Source: Malaciobacter mytili LMG 24559 (GTDB lineage: Bacteria; Campylobacterota; Campylobacteria; Campylobacterales; Arcobacteraceae). From it: a DNA stretch of 64,000 nt. The DNA lies in contig NZ_CP031219.1 in assembly GCF_003346775.1 (NCBI RefSeq), positions 1,860,001 through 1,924,000 on the forward strand, given 5' to 3'. Position numbers and translations under genes: made by a program. Below the pieces are notes generated by a model. The model did not search any database. It saw only the letters and a list, made by a program, of their open reading frames with translations, and had not been told where the DNA came from. Positions 1 through 8,561 of the stretch are shown here, one piece after another. Numbering within the stretch: position 1 is the first letter of the stretch; every line of letters starts with the position of its first letter.

Positions 1-432
1 ATTTTCTAAAACTTTTATAGCTTTAGCAATTTTTTCTTCATAAGTTTTTTGTTGTCTTTTTAATCCATCTTTAATAGTGGTAATTTTTTGATTTTTTTCT
101 ACTATTTCAGCTTTTTGTTCTTTTATAATTCTTAATTCTGATTCAAGATGTTTATTTAACTCTTTTTCCTTTTTCTCTATTTGAAAAAGCATCTCATCAT
201 ACTCTTTTTTTGCCGTCCTAAACTCTTTATCATAATCTCTTTTAGCCTTAATTTGAGCATCTTTTAAAATTACTTCTGCTTCATGCTCAATTATTTTAGC
301 TTTAGCTTTTGCTTGCTCGATTAAGATATCAAATTTTGCACTATATAACTTTTTAACTATTAGTATACTAATCAATGAACTTAGTAGTGCAGTTATAACA
401 CCAACTAAAATTGATTCCATCATTAATTCCAT
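1..432 (-). CDS. rny: Ribonuclease Y, N-terminal part (cut by window edge)
   Basis: This is the first 144 codons of a gene running off the left edge. It encodes a short N-terminal membrane helix (ILVGVITALLSSLISILIV) followed by a long charged, Lys/Glu-rich coiled coil with the QAKAKAKIIEHEAE pattern typical of RNase Y. RNase Y is a membrane-anchored endoribonuclease that starts mRNA decay; its KH and HD domains would lie outside the window. I chose the ATG at 432 because AAGG sits 8 bases upstream; ATGs at 423 and 420 are in frame alternatives. It lies 10 bases after the cyclo-ligase stop, so the two are probably co-transcribed. The family call rests on the helix plus coiled coil and context only, since no catalytic domain is visible. 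Confidence 0.8.
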   Translation of the reverse strand, partial: MELMMESILVGVITALLSSLISILIVKKLYSAKFDILIEQAKAKAKIIEHEAEVILKDAQIKAKRDYDKEFRTAKKEYDEMLFQIEKKEKELNKHLESELRIIKEQKAEIVEKNQKITTIKDGLKRQQKTYEEKIAKAIKVLEN

Positions 433-442
433 ATTCAAAACC

Positions 443-982
443 TTAATTTGTAATTATATAATCAGCTTGAATATCGTAATCATTAGATAATATTTTTGAC
501 GTTTTACAAAGTTTAAGTTGAGTAAAAATTATAGTAGGAGAATAATTTAATCTGTAAAAAAACCTATCATACATACCTTTTCCAAACCCTATTCTTTTGC
601 ATAGTCCATCTACTCCTACAACAGGAACTATTGCTAAATCAATCTTTTTAGGTTTTAAAGTTGAGTAATTAGGTTCTTTTATACCAAATTTTTTCCTTTT
701 TAATGGTAATCTATACTTTACACTTTTAAAACTATCCCCTATCATAAATGGAACATAAACTTCACACTCCCTCTCTTTGCGAAGTTTATTTATCAATGGT
801 TTTACATCTACTTCCATTCCCATTGGAATATATAAAAGTACACTTTTTGGTTTGTACTCTTTTATAAATTTATATAATTTTATTACTACTTTTTTGTCTT
901 TATATAACTTTGAAAAACGACTTTCAAATTCTAATCTTTTAATACACGATTTTCTAAAATCACGTTTGTGACTCTCTTCCAT
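443..982 (-). CDS. 5-formyltetrahydrofolate cyclo-ligase
   Basis: A 179-residue cytoplasmic protein of the 5-FTHF cyclo-ligase (MTHFS/YgfA) family, which converts 5-formyl-THF to 5,10-methenyl-THF using ATP. The diagnostic motif RIGFGKGMYDRFF is near residues 132-144, and the N-terminal half carries the family's VLLYIPMGMEVDV strand. Length is typical. It is followed after 10 bases by RNase Y on the same strand, suggesting a two-gene operon. The gene is transcribed divergently from the thioredoxin-like gene starting at 1044. Confidence 0.9.
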   Translation of the reverse strand: MEESHKRDFRKSCIKRLEFESRFSKLYKDKKVVIKLYKFIKEYKPKSVLLYIPMGMEVDVKPLINKLRKERECEVYVPFMIGDSFKSVKYRLPLKRKKFGIKEPNYSTLKPKKIDLAIVPVVGVDGLCKRIGFGKGMYDRFFYRLNYSPTIIFTQLKLCKTSKILSNDYDIQADYIITN

Positions 983-1043
983 ATTTAAGCCTTACTTGGA
1001 TAAAATTCATACCCAGCAAATAATTTTACCAAAAGGAATTAAA

Positions 1044-1613
1044 ATGCAGTTTAAGAAAATAGCATTTCTTTCAATTTTATTAACACTTTTTATTACTGGT
1101 TGTAGTGATTCAAAAGTTGAAGAGGAAGGTAAAACTACTGCTGAAAAGATACAAAGAAAAACAGAATTTAATTTACAAAAGCTTGATGGAACTACTATAA
1201 CAGTTAAAAAACAAGAAGAAAACCTTATTTTTATGGGCTTAGAAAATAAAGTGATTTTACTAAACTTCTTTACAACTTGGTGTCCACCTTGTAAAGCTGA
1301 AATACCTCATTTAAATAATTTAAAAGATAAATATCCAAATGATATAGAAATTATTGCAGTTAGTTTAGCGCAAGAAGATGGCAATCTTCCTACAAATGAT
1401 ATTTTACAAACATTTAAAGAAGAATTTAATATTAAATACCAACTTGTAAATAGTGCAGAAAATTATGAACTTGCAAAAGAAATGGGAGGAATAAGAACAA
1501 TTCCTACTATGTTTTTATTTAACCCAAAGGGTGAATTAAAGCAAAAATATATTGGTATAGTTCCAGAAGAGATGTTAGAGACTGATATTAATAAAGAACT
1601 TGGGAAAAAGTAA
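1044..1613 (+). CDS. TlpA/ResA-like thioredoxin-fold lipoprotein
   Basis: A thioredoxin-fold protein of about 189 residues with the redox motif WCPPC (in TTWCPPCKAE) and a downstream cis-proline segment (RTIPTMF). It starts with a lipoprotein signal, MQFKKIAFLSILLTLFITGC, so it should be anchored in a membrane with its active site in the periplasm. Family members reduce or exchange disulfides, often for cytochrome c maturation. An upstream in-frame ATG exists at 996, but the ATG at 1044 has AAAGGA 6-7 bases upstream and begins directly with the signal peptide, so I use it. The stop overlaps the ftsY start (TAATG), pointing to translational coupling. Confidence 0.85.
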   Translation: MQFKKIAFLSILLTLFITGCSDSKVEEEGKTTAEKIQRKTEFNLQKLDGTTITVKKQEENLIFMGLENKVILLNFFTTWCPPCKAEIPHLNNLKDKYPNDIEIIAVSLAQEDGNLPTNDILQTFKEEFNIKYQLVNSAENYELAKEMGGIRTIPTMFLFNPKGELKQKYIGIVPEEMLETDINKELGKK

Positions 1614-2638
1614 TGTTTAATTTTTTTAAAAAGAAAAAAGAAGAACCAAAAATTGAAGAAGAAGCTTTAATACAAGAAGAATTAAAGCCAATTGAAAAAA
1701 CAGAACAAAAGCCTGTTTTAGAAGAAAAAATTATAGAAGAAGTTAAGCCAAAAGAAGAGAAAAAAAGTTTCTTTTCAAAGGCTTTAGAAAAAACTTTTGC
1801 AAATATTAAAGCAGTTGTTCCTCAAAAAAAAGAGAAAATTAGTTTTGAGGATATTGAAGAGCTTTTAATAGAAGCTGATGTTGAGTATGAAATTATAGAA
1901 AAAGCCATGGATGGACTACCTGAACTAATTACAAGAAAACAGTTAAGACATAGACTTGTAATGCTTTTTGAACATGCTCCAAATGTTGATATGTCAAATC
2001 TTCCAAAACCTTTTGTAAGACTTATTATTGGAGTTAATGGAGCTGGGAAGACTACAACTATTGCAAAATTAGCAAATAAAAGTAAAAAAGAAGGTAAAAG
2101 TGTAGTATTAGGTGCTGGAGATACTTTTAGAGCAGCAGCTATTGAACAACTTGCAACTTGGGCAGAAAAAATTGATGTTCCTATTATAAAAACAAGACAA
2201 GGGCATGATCCAAGTGCAGTTGCATTTGATACTATTTCTTCAGCAGTTGCTAAAAATATTGATAATGTAATTATTGATACAGCAGGAAGATTACAAACAC
2301 AAACAAATTTAAATAATGAACTTAAAAAAATAGTTAAAGTTTGTAGTAAAGCAATGGAAGGCGCACCACATCAAAAACTACTTATTATTGATGGGACACA
2401 AGGAAACTCTGCAATTGCACAAGCAAAAGCTTTCAATGAAATGGTACAAGTTGATGGTATTATTGTAACAAAGCTTGATGGAACTGCAAAAGGTGGAGCT
2501 TTATTTTCTATTTCAAATCAATTAGAGCTTCCAATTTTTTATGTGGGAGTTGGAGAAAAACAAGAGGACTTAATAGAGTTTAGTCCTGATGAATTTGTTG
2601 ATAGCTTATTAGACGAAATTTATACTTCTGATAAATAA
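1613..2638 (+). CDS. ftsY: Signal recognition particle receptor FtsY
   Basis: A 341-residue SRP-receptor GTPase that docks SRP-ribosome complexes at the inner membrane. A highly charged Lys/Glu N-terminal A region (residues 1-65) precedes the NG domain. GTPase motifs are clear: GVNGAGKTTT (G1), DTFRAAAIEQL, DTAGRLQ (G3) and TKLDGTAKGG (G4 and closing motif). Length and order are normal for epsilon-type FtsY. The start overlaps the stop of the preceding thioredoxin-like gene, and the Cache sensor gene begins 20 bases downstream. Confidence 0.97.
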   Translation: MFNFFKKKKEEPKIEEEALIQEELKPIEKTEQKPVLEEKIIEEVKPKEEKKSFFSKALEKTFANIKAVVPQKKEKISFEDIEELLIEADVEYEIIEKAMDGLPELITRKQLRHRLVMLFEHAPNVDMSNLPKPFVRLIIGVNGAGKTTTIAKLANKSKKEGKSVVLGAGDTFRAAAIEQLATWAEKIDVPIIKTRQGHDPSAVAFDTISSAVAKNIDNVIIDTAGRLQTQTNLNNELKKIVKVCSKAMEGAPHQKLLIIDGTQGNSAIAQAKAFNEMVQVDGIIVTKLDGTAKGGALFSISNQLELPIFYVGVGEKQEDLIEFSPDEFVDSLLDEIYTSDK

Positions 2639-2658
2639 TTCTAAAAAAGAGGTGAACT

Positions 2659-3549
2659 TTGAGCTATTTAAACTCAAAAACAAATAAATATTTATTTGTA
2701 ATTTTATTAATCACCTCTTTTTTTATTGCTTTTATTTTCTATTTACTTACAAATTTAAATAATAGTGATAAACTTTTAAATAGACTTGAAAATGCCTTAA
2801 CAACTACTAAAAATCTCTTTGAAGAACAAAAAAGATATGCTTTATCTTTATCTATTTTATTATCAGAAGATAAAGAACTAATAGAAAGTTTTATAAAAAA
2901 TAATAGAGAAGCAACTTTTGAAATTGTAAATAAAAAAATAGATACTTTAAAGCAATTACAAAATAGTAATTTTGAAGTTCAAATACATAATATAAATCTA
3001 ACTACTTATTTAAGAAGCTGGGATTTAAGTATAAAAGATATTCCTTTAGAGTCTTTTAGACAAGGCTTAGTAAAAGTAAAAGAGAGTAAAAAACCACTTG
3101 TTTCAATTGAACTTGGAAAAAGATTAAATATTAAAGCTATCTCGCCACTAATAAAAGATGAAAAATTTATAGGTTCTCTTGAAACAATTATTGATTTTAA
3201 ATATTTATCAAATGAATTAAAACAAAAAGGATATAAGCTTTTTGTACTTTTAGATAAAAAATATCTAAATATAGCAACTGATCTTAAAAACAATGAAACA
3301 ATTGCAAATTTTGTAATAGTAAATGACTCTTCAAAAATAATATTTGAGAATTTGGATTTAAAAAATTTAAATGATTATGGCTATGTTTCAAATGATAAAT
3401 ACTCTTTTGCATATTTTTCATATTATGATTTAAATGGAAATTTTTTAGGATATATTTTTACAGCAATTGAAAATAAAAATCATCTAAATTTCAATAATTC
3501 TTATGATTATGAAACACTAACTTCAACATCAAAGGTACAAATAAAATGA
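2659..3549 (+). CDS. Membrane-anchored Cache-type sensor protein without output domain
   Basis: A 296-residue protein with one N-terminal membrane helix (about residues 11-32) and a large extracytoplasmic domain. Segments such as TTYLRSWD and the pair of mixed alpha/beta halves resemble double-Cache ligand-binding domains of chemoreceptors and kinases. There is no HAMP, kinase, signalling or cyclase domain after it, and no second membrane helix. Translation starts at TTG with AGAGGTG just upstream. It overlaps the response regulator gene by 4 bases (ATGA) and that gene overlaps the kinase, so the three are one unit. I infer it is an accessory ligand-binding partner of the kinase. The exact Cache subfamily and ligand cannot be read from the sequence. 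Confidence 0.65.
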   Translation: MSYLNSKTNKYLFVILLITSFFIAFIFYLLTNLNNSDKLLNRLENALTTTKNLFEEQKRYALSLSILLSEDKELIESFIKNNREATFEIVNKKIDTLKQLQNSNFEVQIHNINLTTYLRSWDLSIKDIPLESFRQGLVKVKESKKPLVSIELGKRLNIKAISPLIKDEKFIGSLETIIDFKYLSNELKQKGYKLFVLLDKKYLNIATDLKNNETIANFVIVNDSSKIIFENLDLKNLNDYGYVSNDKYSFAYFSYYDLNGNFLGYIFTAIENKNHLNFNNSYDYETLTSTSKVQIK

Positions 3550-4211
3550 GATTATTATTACTAGAAGATGATTTAGACTATAAAATCAGTATTAAAGAGT
3601 ATTTAGAATCAATTGATTATATTGTAGATGATTTTGATAATGGAGAAGATGCTTTAAGTGCCATTTATGAAAATAAATACCACCTATTGATTTTAGATAT
3701 AAGAGTTCCTAAACTTAATGGTTATGAATTAGTAAAAATATTAAGACAAAACAATGACAACACCCCTGTAATTTATATTACTTCTTTAACAGATATAAAT
3801 AACCTAAGTCTTGGATATGAACTTGGATGTAATGATTATATAAAAAAACCTTTTTCTCCTAAAGAACTAAAATATAGAATAGAGCAATTAATAAAGCTAT
3901 TTTACTCAAATGACAATAGTAATAAAATTGAATTAAAGCCTGATTTTATCTATGATGTTTTAAAAACAGAACTATATAAAAATGAAAAACTAATTCCTCT
4001 TACAAAAAAAGAAGCAGAAGTTGTTTTTTGTTTAATTTCTAATAAAAATCAATTTATAAGCATAGATAAACTTCGAACTGAAGTTTGGGAAGATAGATAT
4101 ATTTGTGAAGCAGATATTAGGGTTTGTATAAAAAAAATAAGAGATAAAACCTCAAAAGATTTTATATTAAATCAAAGAGGTGTAGGATATAAAATTGATA
4201 GAAAAGAGTAA
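3546..4211 (+). CDS. OmpR-type DNA-binding response regulator
   Basis: A 221-residue two-component regulator. The receiver domain (about 1-115) has the acidic pocket LLEDD near the N-terminus, phospho-acceptor Asp51 in LLILDIRVP, the switch Thr in YITS, and Lys in IKKPFSP. The C-terminal winged helix (about 130-221) ends in RGVGYKID, the OmpR/PhoB hallmark. It overlaps the sensor gene by 4 bases and the kinase gene by 17 bases. Its likely direct target is tsdA, whose promoter has direct repeats overlapping the -35 region. The target is inferred from proximity. Confidence 0.9.
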   Translation: MRLLLLEDDLDYKISIKEYLESIDYIVDDFDNGEDALSAIYENKYHLLILDIRVPKLNGYELVKILRQNNDNTPVIYITSLTDINNLSLGYELGCNDYIKKPFSPKELKYRIEQLIKLFYSNDNSNKIELKPDFIYDVLKTELYKNEKLIPLTKKEAEVVFCLISNKNQFISIDKLRTEVWEDRYICEADIRVCIKKIRDKTSKDFILNQRGVGYKIDRKE

Positions 4212-5328
4212 AAACTTTATACTAAAAATTTCACTTTTTTATACTATTTTATTTTTTGTATTTATAGCAATACCTACATATTTTTATACTAACTTAGAAC
4301 TTCAAAACTATAAAAATAATCAAGATAGACTTTTAATAGAGTATGCACAAAAAACACAAAGGGCTATTTATGATTTTAATAATTCTAAAAGTGATACTTT
4401 TAATTTCCCAAAATCTTTTAAATTTGAAGCTATTTTACTTACAAAACATAATAAAATTATCTATAAAACTAAAAATTTAAAAGTAAAACAAAACATAGAA
4501 AAATTAACCCTAAGAGTTGAACTTTCACCAAATAGATTAGAAGCAAAATATTTAATTATCTCTAAAAATATCTCATATAAAGAGATATATCTTAAGATAT
4601 TGATTTTAGCTTTAAGTATTACTTTATTTATTTTTATTTCCATATATCTAATAATAAAAGCTAGTATTGAACCATATAAAAAAGCAAATGAATATTTAGA
4701 TGCTTTTTTCAATGATGCTATGCATGAATTAAAAACTCCATTGGGAGTAATTCAACTAAATTTAGAAGTTTTAGAAGAAAAACAGCCTGAAACAAAAGAG
4801 ATAAAGCGTTCTATGAATGCTGTAAAAAATCTTTTTTTAGTTTATGAAGATATTGAGTATTTAATAAAACAAAAAAGTGTTCAATATAATAAAGAAAAAA
4901 TAGATTTTTCTTCTTTTTTATCTCAAAGAGTAGATCAATTTGAAAGTCTAACTCTTACTAAAAATTTAAAATTTGACTTAAATATTCAAAATAATATACA
5001 AATTAATATAAATAGAACACATTTACAAAGAGTTATAGATAATACCATCTCAAATGCAATAAAATACTCTTTTAAAGATAGTATAATTACTATAAAATTA
5101 GAAAAAATAGAAGAAGATAAAATTAGTTTTAGTGTAAATAATTTTGGAGAAACTATAAAAAACAAAAAAACAATTTTTAATAGATACTATAAAGAAAACC
5201 ACATAAAAGGGGGCTTTGGTATAGGTTTAAATATTGTAAAAAATATTTGTGAACAAAATCAAATAGAAATACTTTTATCTTCAAATGAAAAAGAAGGAAC
5301 TACTTTCCAATATATATTCTTAATTTAA
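4195..5328 (+). CDS. Sensor histidine kinase
   Basis: A 377-residue inner-membrane kinase. Two membrane helices (about residues 9-31 and 131-156) flank a periplasmic segment of roughly 100 residues. The phospho-acceptor box is FFNDAMHELKTPLG with His177. The ATPase domain has the N box NTISNAIKYS and the G box GGFGIGLNIVKN. I see no HAMP domain between the second helix and the H box. The TTG start at 4195 is preceded by AGGA at a good distance and overlaps the regulator gene. It should phosphorylate the regulator encoded just upstream; the signal may come through the neighbouring Cache protein. Confidence 0.9.
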   Translation: MIEKSKNFILKISLFYTILFFVFIAIPTYFYTNLELQNYKNNQDRLLIEYAQKTQRAIYDFNNSKSDTFNFPKSFKFEAILLTKHNKIIYKTKNLKVKQNIEKLTLRVELSPNRLEAKYLIISKNISYKEIYLKILILALSITLFIFISIYLIIKASIEPYKKANEYLDAFFNDAMHELKTPLGVIQLNLEVLEEKQPETKEIKRSMNAVKNLFLVYEDIEYLIKQKSVQYNKEKIDFSSFLSQRVDQFESLTLTKNLKFDLNIQNNIQININRTHLQRVIDNTISNAIKYSFKDSIITIKLEKIEEDKISFSVNNFGETIKNKKTIFNRYYKENHIKGGFGIGLNIVKNICEQNQIEILLSSNEKEGTTFQYIFLI

Positions 5329-5345
5329 TCTTAAATTGATACACT

Positions 5346-5382
5346 AAAAGTAAACATAAAAGTAACTTTATATTTATATAAT
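5346..5382 (+). promoter_or_regulatory. tsdA promoter with two direct repeats (candidate regulator site)
   Basis: AAAAGTAA occurs at 5346-5353 and again at 5358-5365, start-to-start 12 bases. A TATAAT -10 element lies at 5377-5382, 25 bases before the tsdA ATG. The repeats cover the place where a -35 box would be, which is where OmpR-family activators usually bind direct repeats. The repeats and -10 are seen directly; the link to the adjacent regulator is inference. Confidence 0.5.
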
Positions 5383-5407
5383 ACTTTATCATTTTAAAGG
5401 AGCAATT

Positions 5408-6388
5408 ATGAATACAAAAAAAATCATCTGTATCTCTGCACTTATCTCACTTTTTTCTTCTTATACATTTGCATTTGATGGAAAAGAGTTACAAAAAAGA
5501 AGTGATAGAGGATTTGAAAAACCTAAAATGGAATATAAAGTTCCAGATATAAAAGATTTACCAGATAATGAATATGGTAAATTGGTAAAATATGGTAAAG
5601 AATTAATAGTTCATACATATAAATATATTGGTCCAGAAGTTGAAAATCCAGCTATGAGATATGCAGGGAATAATAACTCATGTCAAAACTGTCACCTAGA
5701 TGCAGGTACAAAAAAATTCTCAGCACCATTTGTTGGAACATTTGGAGAATTTCCACAATATAGACCAAGAGAAGATGCCATTGGAACATTAACAGCTAGA
5801 ATCAATGGTTGTATGCAAAGAAGTATGAATGGATACCCTCTTCCAGCTCAAAGTAAAGAGATGAAAGCTATGGAAGCATATATGCATTGGTTAAGTCAAG
5901 GTTATCCTGTTGGTGGAGCTAAAGTTGAAGGTAGAGGTTTAGCAAAAATTGATAGAAAAATGATTAAACAAAATAAAGCTGATGTTGAAAATGGGCAAAA
6001 AGTTTATGCTCAACATTGTGCCTCTTGCCATGGTGTAAATGGTGAAGGTGTAAAAAATGAAGGTAGAGCAAATGGTTATATGTTCCCTGCACTATGGGGT
6101 ACAACAGATACTTATAATAAAGGAGCAGGAATGTATAGAGTTTTAAAAGCTGCTGATTTTATAAAAAGTAATATGCCTTTAGGTGCAACAAAAGAAAATC
6201 CTATTTTAACAGATAAAGAAGCATATGATGTGGCAGCATATATGAACCAAGATAGTCACTATAGACCAGAAAAAATCAATAGAACATCTGACTTCCCAGA
6301 TGATAAAGTAAAAGCTCCAGATGTATATAGACCAAATATAGAATCAAAAGAGCATCAATTTGGACCATTTGGTAAAATTATTAAATAA
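5408..6388 (+). CDS. tsdA: Dihaem cytochrome c, TsdA-type thiosulfate dehydrogenase/tetrathionate reductase
   Basis: A 326-residue periplasmic protein with a Sec signal peptide (cleavage near FAFDG) and two CXXCH haem sites: Cys92-Cys95-His96 and Cys204-Cys207-His208. The INGCMQRSMNG motif places Cys135 where TsdA has its unusual cysteine ligand to haem 1, and Met256 (SNMPLG) is a plausible haem 2 ligand. In C. jejuni TsdA the equivalent ligands are Cys138 and Met255, and that enzyme both oxidises thiosulfate and reduces tetrathionate. An AAAGGAG site precedes the start. The gene follows a Cache-regulator-kinase cassette and ends in a shared terminator. Reaction direction in vivo cannot be told from sequence. 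Confidence 0.88.
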   Translation: MNTKKIICISALISLFSSYTFAFDGKELQKRSDRGFEKPKMEYKVPDIKDLPDNEYGKLVKYGKELIVHTYKYIGPEVENPAMRYAGNNNSCQNCHLDAGTKKFSAPFVGTFGEFPQYRPREDAIGTLTARINGCMQRSMNGYPLPAQSKEMKAMEAYMHWLSQGYPVGGAKVEGRGLAKIDRKMIKQNKADVENGQKVYAQHCASCHGVNGEGVKNEGRANGYMFPALWGTTDTYNKGAGMYRVLKAADFIKSNMPLGATKENPILTDKEAYDVAAYMNQDSHYRPEKINRTSDFPDDKVKAPDVYRPNIESKEHQFGPFGKIIK

Positions 6389-6410
6389 GAGGGAAATTCC
6401 TCTTATTTAA
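6381..6410. terminator. Bidirectional terminator between tsdA and esterase gene
   Basis: A perfect 12-bp inverted repeat, TTAAATAAGAGG (6381-6392) and CCTCTTATTTAA (6399-6410), with a 6-base loop. It overlaps the stop codons of both convergent genes, and A/T runs on both sides give a U-rich tail in either direction. Confidence 0.8.
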
Positions 6411-6954
6411 AAAAGTTATCTATATCTTCTAAAACCTCTTCAAAATTCTCAAAAGAGTGATTTCCACCCTCTTGTACAATAGCTTTTGAATTTGGAAGTT
6501 TTTCTAAAGCCTGTTTATAATCTAATACCTCATCACCTGTTTGTAATAAAAGTAAAAAGTTATTTTGATTTTCTATAGTTTTTACTTCAAACTCTTTTAA
6601 ACTATTTAAATGTGAAGTTGTTGATTCAAAAGTAGATAAATCATAATAATTTGTAGCCATTCCAACTTTTTCTAAAGTTTTATATGGATAAATAGCAGGA
6701 TTTATTAAAACTGCTTTTAAATTATATTTATTTGCCAAATATATACTATAAAATCCTCCCAATGAAGATCCCATTAAATAAACTTTTTCTTCTTTTTTTA
6801 TAAGTAATTTTATTAATTGTTCTAAGGTATCAATGGCTAAAGAAGGAACATAAGATAAAGAAGGAAGAATAATCTCTTCTTTATACTTATTTCTTAAAAT
6901 TGAAGCTTTTCCTCCAAAACCACTACTTCCAAATCCATGAATATAAATTATCAT
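6403..6954 (-). CDS. YqiA-family alpha/beta hydrolase (esterase)
   Basis: A 183-residue small alpha/beta hydrolase of the YqiA/UPF0227 type. The N-terminus MIIYIHGFGSSGFGGKA has the HGF oxyanion region, the nucleophile elbow is GSSLGGFYS, and the catalytic His is probably in GGNHSFENF near the C-terminus. Length is typical. Substrate is unknown; family members hydrolyse short acyl esters. The ATG overlaps the stop of the EamA-type transporter gene by 4 bases, so they are co-transcribed. Confidence 0.8.
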   Translation of the reverse strand: MIIYIHGFGSSGFGGKASILRNKYKEEIILPSLSYVPSLAIDTLEQLIKLLIKKEEKVYLMGSSLGGFYSIYLANKYNLKAVLINPAIYPYKTLEKVGMATNYYDLSTFESTTSHLNSLKEFEVKTIENQNNFLLLLQTGDEVLDYKQALEKLPNSKAIVQEGGNHSFENFEEVLEDIDNFFK

Positions 6955-7847
6955 TTTTTCTTCTCCTTTTTATTTTTTTGAAGCATAAAAGTTGCTATTG
7001 AAGTAATTATAATACCAGGGATAACAATAGTTTCAATATTTTTGCCATCTATTAAATAAAGTAAAATAGCAACGGCTATTGGATTTAAATAAATATAAGA
7101 CATCACTTTTGTAGGACCTAAGATAACTGTACTTCTTTGGTATAAAAATAAAGTAATTATTGTTGTACCTATTATTAAATAAAGCATATTATATACTAAA
7201 GTTCCCTCAACTAAATGCCAATTTAAGGGTTGTTGAAAAATTAACATTCCAATTCCCATCCAAATAGCACCTCCAATTAGTGTACAAAAAACTAAAACAA
7301 AAGGATTATCATTTTTATATAAAAGTTTTATTGAAATTGAATAACAACACATTGAAAAAGAAGCAATTATAAAAATATAATCTCCACTATTTAAAGAAAA
7401 AGAAAAAAGTAACTCTAAATTTGCTTTAAAAATTACCCAAAGAGTTCCTACTAGCCCTATAATATATACAAATAATTTATTAACTCCAATTTTTTCTTTA
7501 AAAATTATTAAAGCCATAATTGCTGTCATTAAAGGAACTAAAGTATAAAGAGTACCTGTATTTAAAACCGTAGTAGTTTTAAGTGCCTCAAACATTCCCA
7601 TAAAATAAAGTGAATAAAATAGACTAATTCCCATAGCTCTTGGCATTGTAGAAACTATTTTACTTCTAAATGATTTTTTAATTAAAATAAATGGTGCAAA
7701 AATTAAAACAGAACCTACAAATCTTAAAAGAGTTAAAGATAAAGGATTAACTGTTTGTACTAATTTTTCAGAAGCTAAAAAAGACCCTCCTACTAAAAAA
7801 GTTGCTATTAATACATATATATGTGCTTGTAAATCTAATGTTTTCAA
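6951..7847 (-). CDS. EamA-family (DMT) transporter
   Basis: A 298-residue inner-membrane protein with about ten hydrophobic helices arranged as two similar halves, as in EamA/RhaT drug-metabolite exporters. The GTLYTLVPLMTAIMALI segment in the first half and a corresponding ILGPTKVMSYIYLNP segment in the second half fit the duplicated EamA pattern. The C-terminus is Lys-rich (KKEKKK), consistent with a cytoplasmic end. It follows a Crp-family regulator gene by 48 bases and overlaps the esterase gene. Substrate cannot be inferred. Confidence 0.85.
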   Translation of the reverse strand: MKTLDLQAHIYVLIATFLVGGSFLASEKLVQTVNPLSLTLLRFVGSVLIFAPFILIKKSFRSKIVSTMPRAMGISLFYSLYFMGMFEALKTTTVLNTGTLYTLVPLMTAIMALIIFKEKIGVNKLFVYIIGLVGTLWVIFKANLELLFSFSLNSGDYIFIIASFSMCCYSISIKLLYKNDNPFVLVFCTLIGGAIWMGIGMLIFQQPLNWHLVEGTLVYNMLYLIIGTTIITLFLYQRSTVILGPTKVMSYIYLNPIAVAILLYLIDGKNIETIVIPGIIITSIATFMLQKNKKEKKK

Positions 7848-7895
7848 AAATTTCCTTTATTTTTTTGCAAATTGTAATAAATAAAATTTGCTTTG

Positions 7896-8495
7896 TCATT
7901 TACATATGTTCATAGATTTTCTAATTCTACTTAATTGTGTAGGAGTTATTCCCAAATGGGATGCTATATGATGCTGTGCAACTCTATTTTCAATATTTGG
8001 ATATTTTTTTATAAAATTCAAATATCTTTTTGTAGCATCATCAACAGCAAAAGAGATTTCAACTTTTTCTTTTTCAATTATCCAATTTTTTTCAATATAT
8101 TTAATATAAAAGTTTTTTAAATCCTCTTTTTTATTTATTAAAGCTTTATACTCTTTAAAATCAATATCAATAACAATACTATCTTCTAAAGCTTCTATAC
8201 ATAAATATGAGTTTTCTTCTGTTAATAAAGAGACAACAGAAGCAGAAAAAAAATTCTCACAAAAAAGATTTTTATTATAAGTATTTGCCTTTTCATCTAA
8301 AAAATAAGTTCTTAATAAACCTTTGCAAATAAAATGTATAAATTTTGCTTTATCTCCTAATAAAAGTAAATTTTCACCCTTTTTTACTTTTTTTAAATAA
8401 CAAAAGTTTTTAAACTCTTCAAAAGTTTCATCACTTATGAAAGAATAGCTATTTATTGCTGTTCTTAACTGTAAAAAGTAGGTTTGATTATTCAC
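7896..8495 (-). CDS. Crp/Fnr-family transcription regulator
   Basis: A 199-residue regulator with an N-terminal cyclic-nucleotide-binding-like beta barrel (VKKGENLLLLGDKAKFIHFICKGLLR region, about residues 36-62) and a C-terminal helix-turn-helix (VAQHHIASHLGITPTQLSRIRK, about 172-193). There is no FNR-type cysteine cluster at the N-terminus, so it is not an FNR iron-sulfur sensor, and the cAMP-contacting residues are not evident. It lies just upstream of the EamA exporter on the same strand and may control it. Confidence 0.85.
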   Translation of the reverse strand: MNNQTYFLQLRTAINSYSFISDETFEEFKNFCYLKKVKKGENLLLLGDKAKFIHFICKGLLRTYFLDEKANTYNKNLFCENFFSASVVSLLTEENSYLCIEALEDSIVIDIDFKEYKALINKKEDLKNFYIKYIEKNWIIEKEKVEISFAVDDATKRYLNFIKKYPNIENRVAQHHIASHLGITPTQLSRIRKSMNICK

Positions 8496-8526
8496 TTATT
8501 ATCTCCATAAAAAATGGATAATAACG

Positions 8527-8560
8527 AAAAAGCTATAAAAAAACTCTTGTATAGCTTTTC
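8527..8560 (-). terminator. Terminator after the YjbR-family gene
   Basis: Inverted repeat AAAAGCTATA (8528-8537) and TATAGCTTTT (8550-8559) with a 12-base loop, giving a U-rich tail on the minus strand. It lies directly downstream of the gene ending at 8562. Confidence 0.65.
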
Positions 8561-8561
8561 T

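Noticed and set aside
7867-7891. Hairpin GCAAATT/AATTTGC as terminator of the Crp-family gene
   Set aside because: On the minus strand it is followed by A residues, not U, so it is not a good terminator and the downstream EamA gene is probably co-transcribed.
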